Part shown: in pieces, positions 1 to 12,220 of the stretch
Layout of the letters: each line of letters opens with the position of its first letter
Position numbering within the stretch: the first letter of the stretch is position 1
Assembly: GCF_905147045.1 (NCBI RefSeq)
Contig: NC_065910.1
Location: 9,300,001-9,364,000, forward strand
DNA: 64,000 nucleotides
DNA from: Nymphalis io
Lineage: Eukaryota > Arthropoda > Insecta > Lepidoptera > Nymphalidae
Direction: 5' to 3'
The notes under the pieces: model-generated
Databases searched by the model: none
Seen by the model: the letters and a program-made list of their open reading frames with translations, nothing else
What the model was told of the DNA's origin: nothing
Program-made: the position numbers and the translations under genes

Positions 1-462
1 AAGTGGTGAGTAGTATATTTAAGCTAGCGTCTTATTAGCTACAACTTATATACGGCATCGCAGTCGTGATCAATTTACCGTCGTAAAAAACCATTAATAA
101 CACTATCAATGATCCTTTTAACATACAAATAGAATCTAAAATGTTATTTCCACTGTGCCCGTAATTACAATCGGCTTAGTAACCCGGAATACATCAATAC
201 GATATTTTCATGATTGGATTGAATTGTCAAAGATAATTCCCTGGAGACAAAGATTAATCCTCAGAGATAGTGACTTCTTAGAACACAGTCAAATAGAAAT
301 CTCAGGGGAAAGTTAATTCTCAGACGAAATTTAAGGACAATTCCCAAGAAATAGCCGAAGGCCAAATTGGCAGGAGATGTTCAGAGACTTAAAGATACAG
401 GCAGTGCTATTCTAAAAGAACTCAATAGGGCTACCTACTATACTATACTACTAACAGTCCTA

Positions 463-590
463 TAAGAACAAACTTAAAACTCACCGCATAAAACTGTCGT
501 GAAATGTCAAAAAGTGATATGCGACTTTGATAATAATAATTATTAAATTTCAAGAATACATACATCAAAGTAATATATTACCATAAGTCC
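463..590 (-). repeat. Family F repeat copy
   Basis: Read on the minus strand it contains GACTTATGGTAATA, then TGTATTCTTGAAAT, an AATAATTAT stretch and GTCGCATATCACTTT, in the order seen at 35845-36220. A partial plus-strand copy (ATCGCATATCACTTTTTGA) lies at 742-800, so the two form an inverted pair. Family not recognised. Confidence 0.5.
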
Positions 591-1248
591 GTTGTCAAAA
601 TTCCACAAGTGAGTAATTAATAAGTTCATACAGAATAGCACTGCAGTTCACGTCTCACTTGTAAAGAGCTGAACATTTACTTGCGGTGATAGGCAACTTT
701 GACGCTTATGTCCTTTAAATGTCATAGCTACGAGGGCCAACATCGCATATCACTTTTTGAAATTTCGAGTTCATCAGAGCTCACTTTCGAGTTTATTGTA
801 ACAGATTAGTTGCACTAATGTCCAAAGTCCAAACGAAGTCATGGGTTTTAATCGTTTTGTAGGTATAAGCGTATATTAGTGTCCAAATCTTAAATGACGT
901 CACGTAGGACATCAACCCGCAACTTAGGGCAATAATCCTCTATTCTGACCCAAGAAAATTTAAGAGTCCAGAAAATTTTCTTCATCACTACGTGTCATGA
1001 ATTTTTATAAGATTTCAAGTTTTTTGACCGAACATTTACAGAATTATTGAAAGCATAGTTTTGCTTTTAGCTATAATTACATATTTGATGTTTAGCGGAA
1101 TTCTTTAGTAGAATTAGAGTATCTTTATAAAACATTTATTGGTGTTTTTAGTAATAAAAGTCTAGACAGATATGCTACTTAATGATAAGTCGTCACCATC
1201 GATAATATACTGTGTAAGCACTGCCAACACAAGAGAGATTACATACAG

Positions 1249-1551
1249 TCGGCCAATCTCAAGAGAGACTAGCCAACTGGACAGGGAATATTAAAATGCA
1301 CAAATGTGTGCGCTAACATAGATGCACTCCCTATATCCTCATAATACGATGGGACAGAAATCCGTTAAGATCGGAAAGAGTTCAGGCGCAGGACAAACGG
1401 CTTTGCTTGCTTTCCGAGGCATGGGAGTGTACACACTTTCTAATTCCAGACTACGGGCAAAATACTCAATAACTATTCATAGGCCCAACTTGGAATTTGT
1501 ACCCCGGACCTCAGTATCTGCAGCTTTCTAGTCACTTGACCAACGAGGCAG
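1249..1551 (-). mobile_element. tRNA-derived SINE, family C
   Basis: Right end reads, on the minus strand, as a tRNA-like head (CTGCCTCGTTGGTCAAGTG with a B-box-like stretch further in); left end is CGGCCAATCTCAAGAGAGAC. Diverged from the 3053-3411 copy. Confidence 0.75.
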
Positions 1552-1597
1552 TGACTATATTTACTCTTATTCACTAACAGGCATATATATATATCAC

Positions 1598-1798
1598 CTA
1601 TAATCATCGCTTACATCACCAATACGCTACCAACCTTGGGAACTAAGATGTTATGTTCCTTGTGCCTGTAATTACACTGGCTCACTCACCCTTCAAACCG
1701 GAACACAATAATACCAAGTACTGCTGTTTTGCGGTAGAATATCTGATGAGTGGGTGGTACCCACCCAGACGAGTTTGCACAAAGCTCTACCACCAGTA
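1598..1798 (-). mobile_element. Family A SINE-like retroposon, 3' part missing
   Basis: Matches other family A copies from the central ACATCGCCAATGCGCC region to the head (CTACCACCAGTA at the right end). About 50 nt after a family C copy. Family A has a poly(A) end and a possible A box (TGGTGGTAGGG). Confidence 0.75.
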
Positions 1799-2066
1799 GC
1801 TTTGTGCAGTATTTATATATAACACAGCATTTTTAGTGCATTTAGTATATGTTTTTGTTAGTATTTGATATGAATCCCGTTTGGATAAAAACCTTTACCA
1901 TCTTCTGCCTTTTCTCTTCATCCTTCATTATTTATCTGTTATTTATTTTGGGCGATTGATAAACTGATACGCTTTATGGTAACTATGATGATCACAGTAG
2001 ACAAAGATTTTGACTACACAAACACTAAATAAATAAATAACATATATATATATTATTTATTATAGT

Positions 2067-2201
2067 GTCTATTGTAGTGTTTTTATTTTGTTAAAATATT
2101 TTTATGCATGCAATAAAAATGTTTTTTTGAATATGTAACGTTGACTTCCTATTTGATAAATAAATAAATATATATATATATTCTATTTGATAAATAAATA
2201 A

Positions 2202-2272
<71 letters not shown>

Positions 2273-2374
2273 TTATTTATTTATCAAATAGGAAGTCAAC
2301 GTTACATATTCAAAAAAAAAATTTTTATTACATGCATAAAAATATTTTAACAAAATAAAAACACTACAATAGAC
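2067..2374. repeat. Long inverted repeat around an (AT)n core
   Basis: The left arm from GTCTATTGTAGTG through CGTTGACTTCCTATTTG (2067-2156) recurs as a near-perfect reverse complement ending at 2374. The centre, about 2165-2275, is (AT)n with AAATAAAT steps, and the left arm has an extra partial copy of the TCTATTTGATAAATAAAT step. It could be a palindromic MITE, a template-switch product or an assembly fold-back. Confidence 0.85.
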
Positions 2375-2487
2375 GAAAAACAAAACAAAAACATCTTTAA
2401 ATTAAAGAACAAAATAAAATAAATAACTAAATTTTGAATCAAATTTTTGAAAAGATTGAAATTTTTTTTTATCATTAAATTTAAAAA

Positions 2488-2777
2488 ACTGCTGGGGTAA
2501 GGCCTTTCCTTTCCTTTTGAGAAGAAGGTTTGGAGCTTATTCCACCACGCTGCTCCAATGCGGGTTGGTAGAATACACATGTGGCAGAATTTCAATGAAA
2601 TTAGACACATGCAGGTTTCCTCACCATATTTTCCTTCACCGTCAAGCACGAGATGAATTATAATTACAAATTAAGCACATGAAAATTCAGTGGTGCTTGC
2701 CCGGGTTTGAACCCACGATCATAGGTTCCTACGATTCGAACGATTCCCGCGTTCTAACCACTAGGCCATTTCGGCTA
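2488..2777 (-). mobile_element. tRNA-derived SINE, family B
   Basis: Tail side at left (GCTGGGGTAAGGCC), head at right (CACTAGGCCATTTCGGCT, reverse complement of the tRNA-like A box); GGGTTTGAACCC near 2702 is the B box. The middle holds the family hallmark GCACGAGATGAATTATAAT. Confidence 0.85.
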
Positions 2778-3052
2778 AATCGGCATTAAAGTACTTATAT
2801 TTATAAAATACATCAAAATCAACTGTTTTTGGTAAACTTTTGTAGCATTTTATAGCGGTTCAGTGGAGCGTTTAAACCTAACGTTCTTGAGAACTTACAT
2901 TTAAAAAATTGTGCATTAATTACTCTTGAATTTATCCTATGAGTCACTATGTTTATATTATAAATACTAATAATAAACTTCACTAAAAATATATTTCTAT
3001 GAGTTTTTATTCACATACCTATATGTAATTCATTAATGTTTACCTTTAATCT

Positions 3053-3411
3053 AATAATAATAATAATAATAATGTCCTCCAGACCGATTTCGGCCACGGC
3101 GGCCAATCTCAAGAGAGATTAGCCAACTAAGCAGGAGATATTATAGTGCACAAGTGTGTGCGCAAACACAGGTGCACTCTCTATTCCCTAACTCTCATAA
3201 TCCGATGGGACGGCAATCCGACACGACCGGAAAGAGTTCGGGCGCAGGACCAACGGCTTTACGTGCTTTCCGAGGCACGGGAGTGTAAACATTTCCAACT
3301 TCCACACTCCGGCCTGCTACTGAGAATTTTTTTGACAGAAAAACCCAATAACTTAACTAACTCCGGGTCTGCGGCCTTATATCAAGCCACTAGACCAATG
3401 AGGCAGTCACC
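3053..3411 (-). mobile_element. tRNA-derived SINE, family C, near full length
   Basis: Begins with an (AAT)n tail, then CCGATTTCGGCCACGGCGGC and AATCTCAAGAGAGATTAGCC, ending in a head with ACTAGACCAATGAGGCAGTC (minus-strand A box). The best-preserved copy here together with 62628-62975. Confidence 0.8.
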
Positions 3412-3416
3412 TTTAA

Positions 3417-3550
3417 GCTAATATTTCTTGTGTAACGCATGCTGAGACTACTTGTAATTACTAGAACATTTACCGTGGTAAAATATTATTTAATATAATT
3501 TTTTCATGTGACATTGTGTCAACTGATGGTTGTCCCATTTAAATAAAAGT
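3417..3550 (+). repeat. Family H repeat, first copy
   Basis: TAAGCTAATATTTCTTGTGT, GCTGAGACT, TGTAATTACTAGAACATTTA and GACATTGTGTC recur in order at 41622-41765. It abuts a family C SINE here and lies just past a family A SINE there. Not recognised. Confidence 0.55.
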
Positions 3551-4983
3551 GTCAACATTGCTTAGCCAATCCTATAACAAAATAACGTGTCGAATCGAAT
3601 CAATCGAAATTTGAAAAAAGAACACCGACAACGGACATTCTGCAACATATACATCGTATAGTATTTTTTGAAAATCGAAGTTCAAAGAAAACAAACACAA
3701 ATCTAGAAATAGTAAAGCCTTTCACGTTCTAACGTATGAAATGTATTTTTCTCCAATACATTGAGAATATTTTCGTCCTTAGAATTGGATAATTTTAGAA
3801 ATGGCTTAACGGTTTGGATTATGGGAGTTAAGACCTTTTAGATGCGTTGAAAGTAAAATTGTCAAAGTCATATTTTCAAATAAATAAATAAAAATAAATA
3901 TGCAGTAAATGTAATGTAATATATGTGTATTATCTATTATTATACTTTTTTATTGAACATTTATATTATTGTACCACTACGACCACTGACAATCACAGAG
4001 CTAGGTGTCACACACATTACTACTAGGTACTGAATGGATTACCTATTGGGACCATGCCTATATCATAGATACTAACAGAATACAGCGTTTATTTATATTT
4101 ATTTGACCATATTTATTTTATTTGCGTATTAGATTTTTTTGTTGGTTTTACATTTAGGGTTTTAATTATTTAAAGTTTAAGGAATTATTAAATCTGTTCT
4201 TTTTTTTTTAAATTTTTTGATTCAGTTTTTATGTTTCTTCGTAATCTTTCATCGTATAATTTAACTGCAATATGTGTGGGTGCCAATTAACATACCATAC
4301 CATACCATGATACCATTTCTAATATTTTTTCTTTTCAAAGTCATCCTCACCATATGTTGACAATACGCACTAACGAGTTCACGAACCTGTACTCTGCAAC
4401 CTGGAATAAAGCAGATGTTTCCATTTATAAACCAAACATTGCTGGTTTCCTATAAGAAATTATTAAACATTTCATACATAGCCATCAATGTACTACAACA
4501 TCACAAAACACATACACAAATGTTCATTGCAGGTGCGGAAACCAATCGTCTGGCCAGATTCAAATTTAGAATGCCACATCAGATCAAACGCAGTATATTG
4601 ATGGTATTATTTTCGTCCTGTTCATTTGAAAATCGAACGCTGTCCGAATTTTCGAATAGGTAATTTAAAATAAATTGAGGGCAGAATTTCGTTTGTACAT
4701 TTATTACAGAAAAAATGCGTTTGACGTTTTTGGGAAAAACAGTCACGAGGGGATGACTTGAATAACTGAAAACGTTTTAAGCAGAGAGTATTATAGAAAT
4801 ATCCAAACAATTTGAAACGATCGTTTTATCTTTAGTTATATTAAAAAGTATCGTGATTTGTATACAAGATCCTGGGCCTTTTGAATCTTTGAAGTGATTC
4901 TCCTTACAAATACAAATAAAAAGTAATTGGGATTTTCAGTCAAAACATTATCAGTAGCCTAAAGTTTGTAACTTAGCAGATTT
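3551..4983. other. No gene seen; AT-rich
   Basis: A short CATAC tandem at about 4290-4305 and poly(T) tracts only. Open frames here are short and have no family resemblance. Confidence 0.4.
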
Positions 4984-5100
4984 CGGTCGGATTGCCATCC
5001 CATCAAATTATATGAGTAAGGAAATAAATAGTGTACTTGTTATAATTTATGTTTTCCGCTATTGAGTGATAAATTAGAACACGTGAATCTTAACCGAAGA
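4984..5100 (+). repeat. Degenerate family C and B fragments
   Basis: 4984-5042 resembles the family C middle (GTCGGATTGCCATCCCATC, then GAGTAAGGAAATA). 5063-5100 resembles the family B head (TTAGAACACGTGAATCTTAACCG less one or two bases). Confidence 0.45.
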
Positions 5101-5530
5101 TTTGTTTATCTGTATTTTAATGTCATTCGATTTTCAAACTATTAAATAGAACTTGAAAGTAAATTTATCATTTTCAAACAATGACGTCAGATCCCTTGGG
5201 TCAACTGTGACTTTAGTTAAGTTACTATATAAGATACAGAACTTCTCCGAGATTTGAAATTCAAATGTAGATTACGTATAATTCCTGAATCCACTGTACG
5301 ATATATGAATGTACATGGTGTTTGCGAAACGTTACAAGCAAATATAATTTAATAATACTGTAACAGGTTTGCGTATCTGTGTCGGTAAGTGAATTTATGA
5401 AGAGATAACAGTGAGGGAACTGATTTAATAGATTAGATTTTCACTATTACAATTTTAAGAGATTTTCTTTGAAATAATTCTGTAAAATATGATAAAAATG
5501 TTCGTATTGATTGAAATAAATGAAAATATT

Positions 5531-5763
5531 AGTAAGGCTTTGTGCAAACTTCTGGATAGGAACATCAGATATTCTACCATTGAACAGTAATACATAGTAT
5601 TCCGGTTTGAAGAGCGAGTGAGCCAGTGTAACTACAGGCACAAGGGATATAACATGGGTCCTAAGGTCGTTAAGGTATAGGCGGTTAATATTTCTTACAT
5701 CACCAATGTCTATTGGCGGTAACCACTTACCATAAGGTGGCTCATTTGCCCGTGCACTTACCT
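5531..5763 (+). mobile_element. Family A SINE-like retroposon, diverged
   Basis: GCTTTGTGCAAAC at the head, TCAGATATTCTACC, ATTCCGGTTTGAAGAG, ACTACAGGCACAAGGG and ACCACTTACCATAAGGTGG in family order. It lacks the poly(A) end. Confidence 0.75.
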
Positions 5764-6972
5764 ACATCATAACAAAAAAAAATGTACATTAATACGAAAC
5801 AACCTGTATAAAACCACGTAGAATGACCCCCAAATACACGACAATATACCGATCAATCCTATAATCCGATTAAAGAACATATATTTATATATATATGGCA
5901 GTATATTATCTTATAAAGCTTAGGAACTTAGGGAATGCGATCAGGGAATTAAATCATTTAATTCAAATTTTCATCCCCTTTACACCTGTTGTAATTTGCG
6001 ATAAAATTTTCAAAAATTCTTCCTTATTGCTAACCTACTACGCAAGAGGAACCCATATGCAAATTTTCATGGTGCTAACTCCCCTAGTTTGGACTGTGTT
6101 TTGATATGACAGACAGAACTTGTTACATCAATAGCTCAACTTAAAACCGGGTAAAATTGCGAATTATATTCTATAAGATTCTCCGAAACTTGCTGCGTCA
6201 TCTGTTGTAAGTTTTATGTATATTGTTTAAGTTTTTTTTTCAAATATACTGCTATGCTTCTTGAAATACGTATACCTATTGGTGCTACGTCTGAATTATT
6301 TTTGATCGTGTTTTTGTTGTTGTTTAATCTGATGATAGCGACAAAATAGCGAATAGTCGAATAGTGCTAGTAGTTAACTCACTCACTTATGCTTCATATG
6401 TCCATATATTGCGAATGGCAGCCACAAGTAATAAAAAAAAATTGAATTAGTTTTTACACCCTAATAATGATCCTGAAAATACATTTCCAAGAAGCCAAAC
6501 CGTCTGGCTAGTTAAATATTGTTATTCCAATTTACTTATTTAAATTATCTCCTCCTTTTAGCTAATTACATACAATTATTTATTTATGCCGCACACATGT
6601 GAAGCGGGTTATACATCACTCGGAGGTATTTAGTCTTATTTATATGCAAATGCATGCAAATTCAGAGAGCAGAGCCTTTGGGAACGTTTTGAAATCAACG
6701 AAAAAGTTATGGCGCTAAATTATCATAATGAGATGGCTTTAAAAGTAGAGTTGTATTTAAATAATATACTGTATATGTAGTAGTTTTCTGTACGTGTATA
6801 TATTATGCTAGTGTTCGTGTGAAATAGTCTTAAAATTGGAGACGATTATGGAAGTGTGAGCAATTATGGCGAGACCGACTGAACGCTGAGTAATGTGTAA
6901 AGGTACATTAGTGTTATTTTCATTTTACTTCTAAATTAATTTAATTAAAAAAAAACTTCAAAATATTTTTTT
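5764..6972. other. No gene seen; AT-rich
   Basis: A 69-codon open frame near 5895-6104 has no recognisable domain. No repeat identified. Confidence 0.35.
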
Positions 6973-7172
6973 TAAAGTATAGGTAGGTGGACGAGCATAT
7001 GGGCCACCTGATGGTAAGTCACCAACACCCATAGACATTGGTATTGTAAGAAATGTCATCCATCGCTTACATCGCCAATGCGCCACCAACCTTGGGAACT
7101 ACGATGTTATGTCCCATGTACCTGTAATTACACTGGCTCACTCAGCCATTAAACCGGAACGCAACAATACCA
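6973..7172 (-). mobile_element. Family A SINE-like retroposon, truncated
   Basis: Left end AGGTAGGTGGACGAGCATAT then GGGCCACCTGATGGTAAGT; stops at ACAATACCAAGTA before the head. Faces a plus-strand copy at 7409-7595. Confidence 0.8.
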
Positions 7173-7408
7173 AGTATCATGATGATGCAAAAATCGATTT
7201 TCGAAAATATTGTTCATAAAGTAAAGTTAATGTAACTGGCATTATAACCTCTTCATTAGGTTATAAAATCTACTAAATGTGAAAAGTTGTTGAATTTTTC
7301 TGTCTAGAAAATCTCACTAGTAACTTGAAACTGGGAGACAGGGTTACATTGATCTGTCTTAGAAAGAGCATAAAGCCATTACTTATGCACCTTATTCAGT
7401 CAGACGAG

Positions 7409-7595
7409 GGTATTCTACCGCTAAACAGCAATCTTCGTATTGTTGCGTTCCGGTTTAAAGGATGAGTGAGCCAGTGAGACAGCCAGCCATCTTCTTTCTT
7501 AAGGTTGATGGTGCATTAGTGATATAAGGAATGGGCAATAAGGACCATGTAACATCAGGCCCATTTGCCCGTCCACTTCATATAACATAAAAAAA
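7409..7595 (+). mobile_element. Family A SINE-like retroposon, head lost
   Basis: Runs from GGTATTCTACCGC through GATGAGTGAGCCAGTGAGAC to GGCCCATTTGCCCGTCCACT and an A tract. Opposite strand to 6973-7172, so the two can pair. Confidence 0.7.
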
Positions 7596-8185
7596 AACTT
7601 AAGTATAAAAAATATCAGAAACTATACATCTATACAAAATATTAATATATTGAAGTCAAAGTTCCCTAATGGCTTAAAATTATGCATCAAACACTGCATT
7701 GTTCTATTAAATTCAGTTAAGTATATTTGCTTGCGAACTTGCTACGTTGTTTAATTAAACATACCCCGTCACTCAACAAACCACAGCAGAACTTTCATCT
7801 TAACGGAATAAGGAAACTTGAATGTGGTTTAGTAGAAATGCACACAATACCATTAGTTAAAGAAATACATATGGGACTCGAGGCAAATATTGGATACGAA
7901 AGACATATATGGTGTTTATTCGGATCGGAACCGAACCGATATGATGTTAAAATATACCGTTGTGTCGAAACCAAACTTATTTGGTAGCTTTTGTGCCAAA
8001 ATTTACGAATAGAAAAACGGATAAACGGCAATGCTTCGATTCGATTGCGATAACGTGACATTATGTTAGTAGAATTGGCCCAATGTCAACGTTTTTAATG
8101 TCAACGTGGACCTAATGATAAATTTCTTTCGAAGATTCGAAAGGTTTGAGATTTTTCTTTACCAATTTATGGTAGAAACACGTCC
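7596..8185. other. No gene seen
   Basis: Two overlapping open frames of 86 and 88 codons on opposite strands (7727-7987 and 7795-8061) show no domain or low-complexity bias and are read as chance. Confidence 0.35.
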
Positions 8186-8390
8186 ACTTATCACATATTC
8201 TACCACCGAACTGCAATAGTAAGTATATTTGTGTTCCGGCTTATTATATATTTTTGTTAAAAGAAACAATCGTCGTATTTACGAAATAACAAACTTAAAT
8301 GATAGGTTCATAAATGCCTGTGAGGAATTCTTAACAATATTTGAAGGATGAGTGAGCCAGTGAGCACAAAGGACATAACATCTTAGTTGA
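8186..8390 (+). repeat. Family A copy split by about 97 bp of other sequence
   Basis: 8186-8240 (CACATATTCTACCACCGAAC ... GTGTTCCGGCTTA) and 8338-8390 (GAAGGATGAGTGAGCCAGTG) are neighbouring parts of family A. 8241-8337 between them is not family A. Confidence 0.6.
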
Positions 8391-9337
8391 CAAAGTAATG
8401 TTAAATAAAGTATTGACTTCGTATTTGGACATGGAAAACATGGAAACACTTTTGGAAAATTTCCTTTTCTATAATTAAATGTATTTTAAATATAAATGAA
8501 GTGGTGTTCTTCTGACACTTTTTTAAAATCATCAAAAGATGGGTAGCTACCATCTGACACTATAATTTTTATGATCTTAAGTGATACGATCTTAATAACA
8601 TGTAATTATTTACTTACGACCTTTTCAACTTTACAGGATTTTATTAAGTGATATGTTATACAAGTTAAAGATTTTTTTTTCGTCAATTAGAGTATACCTA
8701 AGTGAGCATAACTTTTATTTGCATGTCAAATTAGCTTATAATTGGTATATACTTTGTAATGCTACGTTTATATACGCATATAACGTTGGCTTTCTAATAA
8801 ATAAAAAATATAGATAAAACAAATTCATCTTTTATCAACATAAAAAAAATGAAAACAAAATCTCAATTAGCCAAAAATAACAACAATTCTCACCTGGCGT
8901 TCTGCGGCGTCTTCGAACAAAAAACAATATTATACACAATACATAATGTTTTTCATATAATTTCAGTTATGAAAACACTATAACAGATAACAAAACAAAT
9001 ATAAAAATACTAATAAAAACAATAAATCTAATGTTGACAATATATTATATATTTAAATATCCGATTGTATATGTTTTTCTAACTGTACAAGATATAATAA
9101 CTTTATTATTCTTAAAGTAAGCAATACGTCTGTATTAGACTGCGTTGAACAAACGAGAAGAAATCGCTTGCCCGAGGGAATCTGAAATCAGGACGAGACG
9201 CTACATGATGCATGTAGATGCTGCAAATGTGGATCTTACATCTCAGAAGGATTATTCTGGACCAATAAATATGTTTTTAAACGAAAATTTATCATTATCA
9301 AGAAAGAAAACGGCAAAAAAGGCAATCATTAGTGTTC
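8391..9337. other. No gene seen; AT-rich
   Basis: A 69-codon open frame begins near 9145 and runs into the family A fragment that follows. No family recognised. Confidence 0.35.
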
Positions 9338-9484
9338 CTGTGTTCCGGTTTTAAGAGTAAATTACCCAGTGTAACTAGAGGCGCAAGGTATATAATATAT
9401 TAATTACCGAGGTTAATGACGCATTCGTAATGTATGTATGTATTGGTATGGGCGTTGACCACTCACCAGGTGCGTCATTTGCCA
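9338..9484 (+). repeat. Diverged family A fragment
   Basis: GTGTTCCGGTTTTAAGAGTA, CCCAGTGTAACTAGAGGCGC and GACCACTCACCAGGTGCGTC match the 3' two thirds of family A, with loss of identity in the middle. Confidence 0.6.
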
Positions 9485-9639
9485 ATAATCAATTTGTAAT
9501 CATAGAATTAAGACTATTATTCATCCTGGAAATAAATACCATACAGGCATATTAAAATGACATAAATCAATAGGCAATATAACAAAAGCAGCGGACTGCA
9601 TTGTGGATATATAACAATAATAATAGTAAAAAAAAAATC

Positions 9640-9713
9640 TCGAGCTCATGCTCGAATTTCAACCTACAGACTACGGTTAAAATCTACACGTCCTACCTAC
9701 AAGGCCATTTCGG
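9640..9713 (-). repeat. Degenerate tRNA-like SINE head
   Basis: Ends CTACAAGGCCATTTCGGCT, as do family B heads on the minus strand, but the B box is eroded. Confidence 0.4.
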
Positions 9714-10327
9714 CTCTATTTATACACAAAAAAAATACCAATTTAAAAAACCTTAAGCTTTAAATGTAGTAGCGAGATATAAGTGTTTAAGCTATTTTTT
9801 AATCATGTCATAACATAGTATTCAGAATAAGTACGATTTGCGGTATCATTACAAGTTGAGCAGTATTAATATTTAACGTCTAGGCGGTACAGATTAAACA
9901 TGTGTTATTTGTAGAGGAAATTGTTGATATTTATTATTTAAAGTGCTTTAGAAGCTGACGTAATGTTTGAACATATTCAAAAATTCTGTCATATTTATTC
10001 ATATTGGACGTGTTTAAATTGTATATCGATTTAAAGCGTTCTGTATCGCTAACAAACTCAAAAATGTCATATATGTCATTTATGGTACATGCAACTTTTA
10101 TTAACTGATAGCAAAATAAATGTTGTAATATTTGACATGCTTGGACATCTAAGAAACCGAAAAAGTTTTACCCAAACACGTAAATACGACGTTATCTTTA
10201 TATCGACACGAACCGCCAATTTTCCGTGCCATTGGGTTATTTTCTTTTACTAACTCTCCGATACCTATGCAATAATTTGATTTTTAATTGTATGTACTAG
10301 TTATATTATTATTTGTTATTTATTGCA

Positions 10328-10510
10328 TTAGAGCCGATTTGGTCCAAAAGTTAGAACACGTGAATCTTCCGAAACCGAAGCACTACCAAATTGTGTTTAT
10401 AATTCATCTTACTTTCAGCGGTAAAAAAAAATAATTAAAAAAAAACCCCATAACAACTCAAAAGGAAAGAACGTCTTAGCCCAACTGTGGGACATTTACA
10501 CACTGTCACT
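10328..10510 (+). repeat. Degenerate family B copy with internal loss
   Basis: Head GAGCCGATTTGGTCC ... GAACACGTGAATCTT, then TTATAATTCATCTTACTTTC, then jumps to the tail TCTTAGCCCAACTGTGGGAC. Confidence 0.55.
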
Positions 10511-10949
10511 TTATGGTAGCAACTTCCTCGTACAAGTTCAACCCCGATGATATTCACAATCCTAATTAATGGATATCAGGGAGAAGTCAGAAGGCTGGAT
10601 ATCGGTACGTAATCTTCACGTCATGAAATTCCCTTCGGTAAAGTTTCGACAGCTCGTTACCGGATATATTCCGTGCTGCATCCTGAAGTTATACTCTCTA
10701 CAATGCTTTTTAAGTAGCGCTTTGTCAGCATCATTGAATAGGACTTAGAGACTTGTATAAAATTCAAGAATATATATTACTAGATACGACCATTTATTTA
10801 CATGTATAGACGATGAAAAAGCGTTGAGTTTGTGTTCGTTGATATTCAGACAATACAGTAGATATTTTATTGATATACTGCGGAACTGGCAGACGGAACA
10901 CACAGACATCTTTTTCATTGTCTCGAAGATTCTATTAAGTAGAATCCTT

Positions 10950-11247
10950 TTTTTTTTTTTTTATAGAATAGGAAGGTGGACGAGCATATGGGCCACCTGA
11001 TGGTAAGTGGTCACCAAACGCCCTTAGACATTGGCATTGTAAGAAATGTCAACCATCGCTCATAGCCAATGCGCCACCAACCTTGGGAACTAAGATTTTA
11101 TGTCCCTTGTGCCTGTAATTACACTGGCTCACTCACCTTTCAAACCGGAACACAACAATATCAAGTATTGCTGTTTTGCGGTAGAATATCTGATGAGTGG
11201 GTGGTACCTACCCAGACGGGCTTGCACAAAGCCCTACCACCAGTATA
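10950..11247 (-). mobile_element. Family A SINE-like retroposon, full length
   Basis: T tract and ATAGAATAGGAAGGTGGACG at left (poly(A) end on minus), head CTACCACCAGTA at right. Differs from 11792-12088 at a single base that I can see (CGCTCATAGCC against CGCTTATAGCC). Confidence 0.9.
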
Positions 11248-11791
11248 TTACGAAGGGATTAAATATATATTGATGTCAATTTAATATAATCTTGTAAAAT
11301 AAAGTTTAATAATAAGTTAAAAATAAAAAGTTAAGCTTAAAAATAAAATAAATTCAATAAGTCTTGAGAGCCTAAAAGGATTCAATTGAATGTTAATGAA
11401 AGATATTACTGATTCGGAATGAATCTAACGGGAGAAAACTACTCCTACAGCACTTTTGAATCCTCAAACGTCAATCGTCGTTGTAACAAGATTTAGGCTA
11501 CGAGAAACACCGTAGTTACTCTTATTCATTACAGTACATACATGATTTTCATATATAATCTAATTTTAATGTCCTGCATGGCTATCAAGGATTGTACGAC
11601 ATGATTTTTTATTTATTTATTTTATGTGGTTCTTCAATATTTTGTACACTTATTAAAACAATATGAAAAAGGATGGTATAAAATATCAACTTAAGACACT
11701 AATATTTTTTGCTGCTCCTTACGATCCTTGCGTCTCTGATGCAATAGACGTAAAATTTAGGTCGAAACTGTTTTTATCATCTATGTATATA
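11248..11791. other. Spacer between the twin family A copies
   Basis: About 540 bp of AT-rich sequence without a recognised repeat; it is not duplicated itself. Confidence 0.4.
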
Positions 11792-12088
11792 TATTTTTTT
11801 TTTATAGAATAGGAAGGTGGACGAGCATATGGGCCACCTGATGGTAAGTGGTCACCAAACGCCCTTAGACATTGGCATTGTAAGAAATGTCAACCATCGC
11901 TTATAGCCAATGCGCCACCAACCTTGGGAACTAAGATTTTATGTCCCTTGTGCCTGTAATTACACTGGCTCACTCACCTTTCAAACCGGAACACAACAAT
12001 ATCAAGTATTGCTGTTTTGCGGTAGAATATCTGATGAGTGGGTGGTACCTACCCAGACGGGCTTGCACAAAGCCCTACCACCAGTAAA
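11792..12088 (-). mobile_element. Family A SINE-like retroposon, full length
   Basis: Near-identical twin of 10950-11247, same strand, about 840 bp away. Right end CTACCACCAGTA then AAATAAATAAA. Confidence 0.9.
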
Positions 12089-12220
12089 TAAATAAAAAAG
12101 TATATGTGTATATTTTATTGTGTAATAAACCTTGTTTATTTTTTTACACAAGATTTTAATTAGTTTTTCATTTTTCATTTAATCATGACGATAATGATGT
12201 CAGGAGCAACTATTATAATA

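Noticed and set aside
7727..8061. Overlapping 86- and 88-codon open frames on opposite strands
   Set aside because: No family, no splice context, and each is the antisense of the other.
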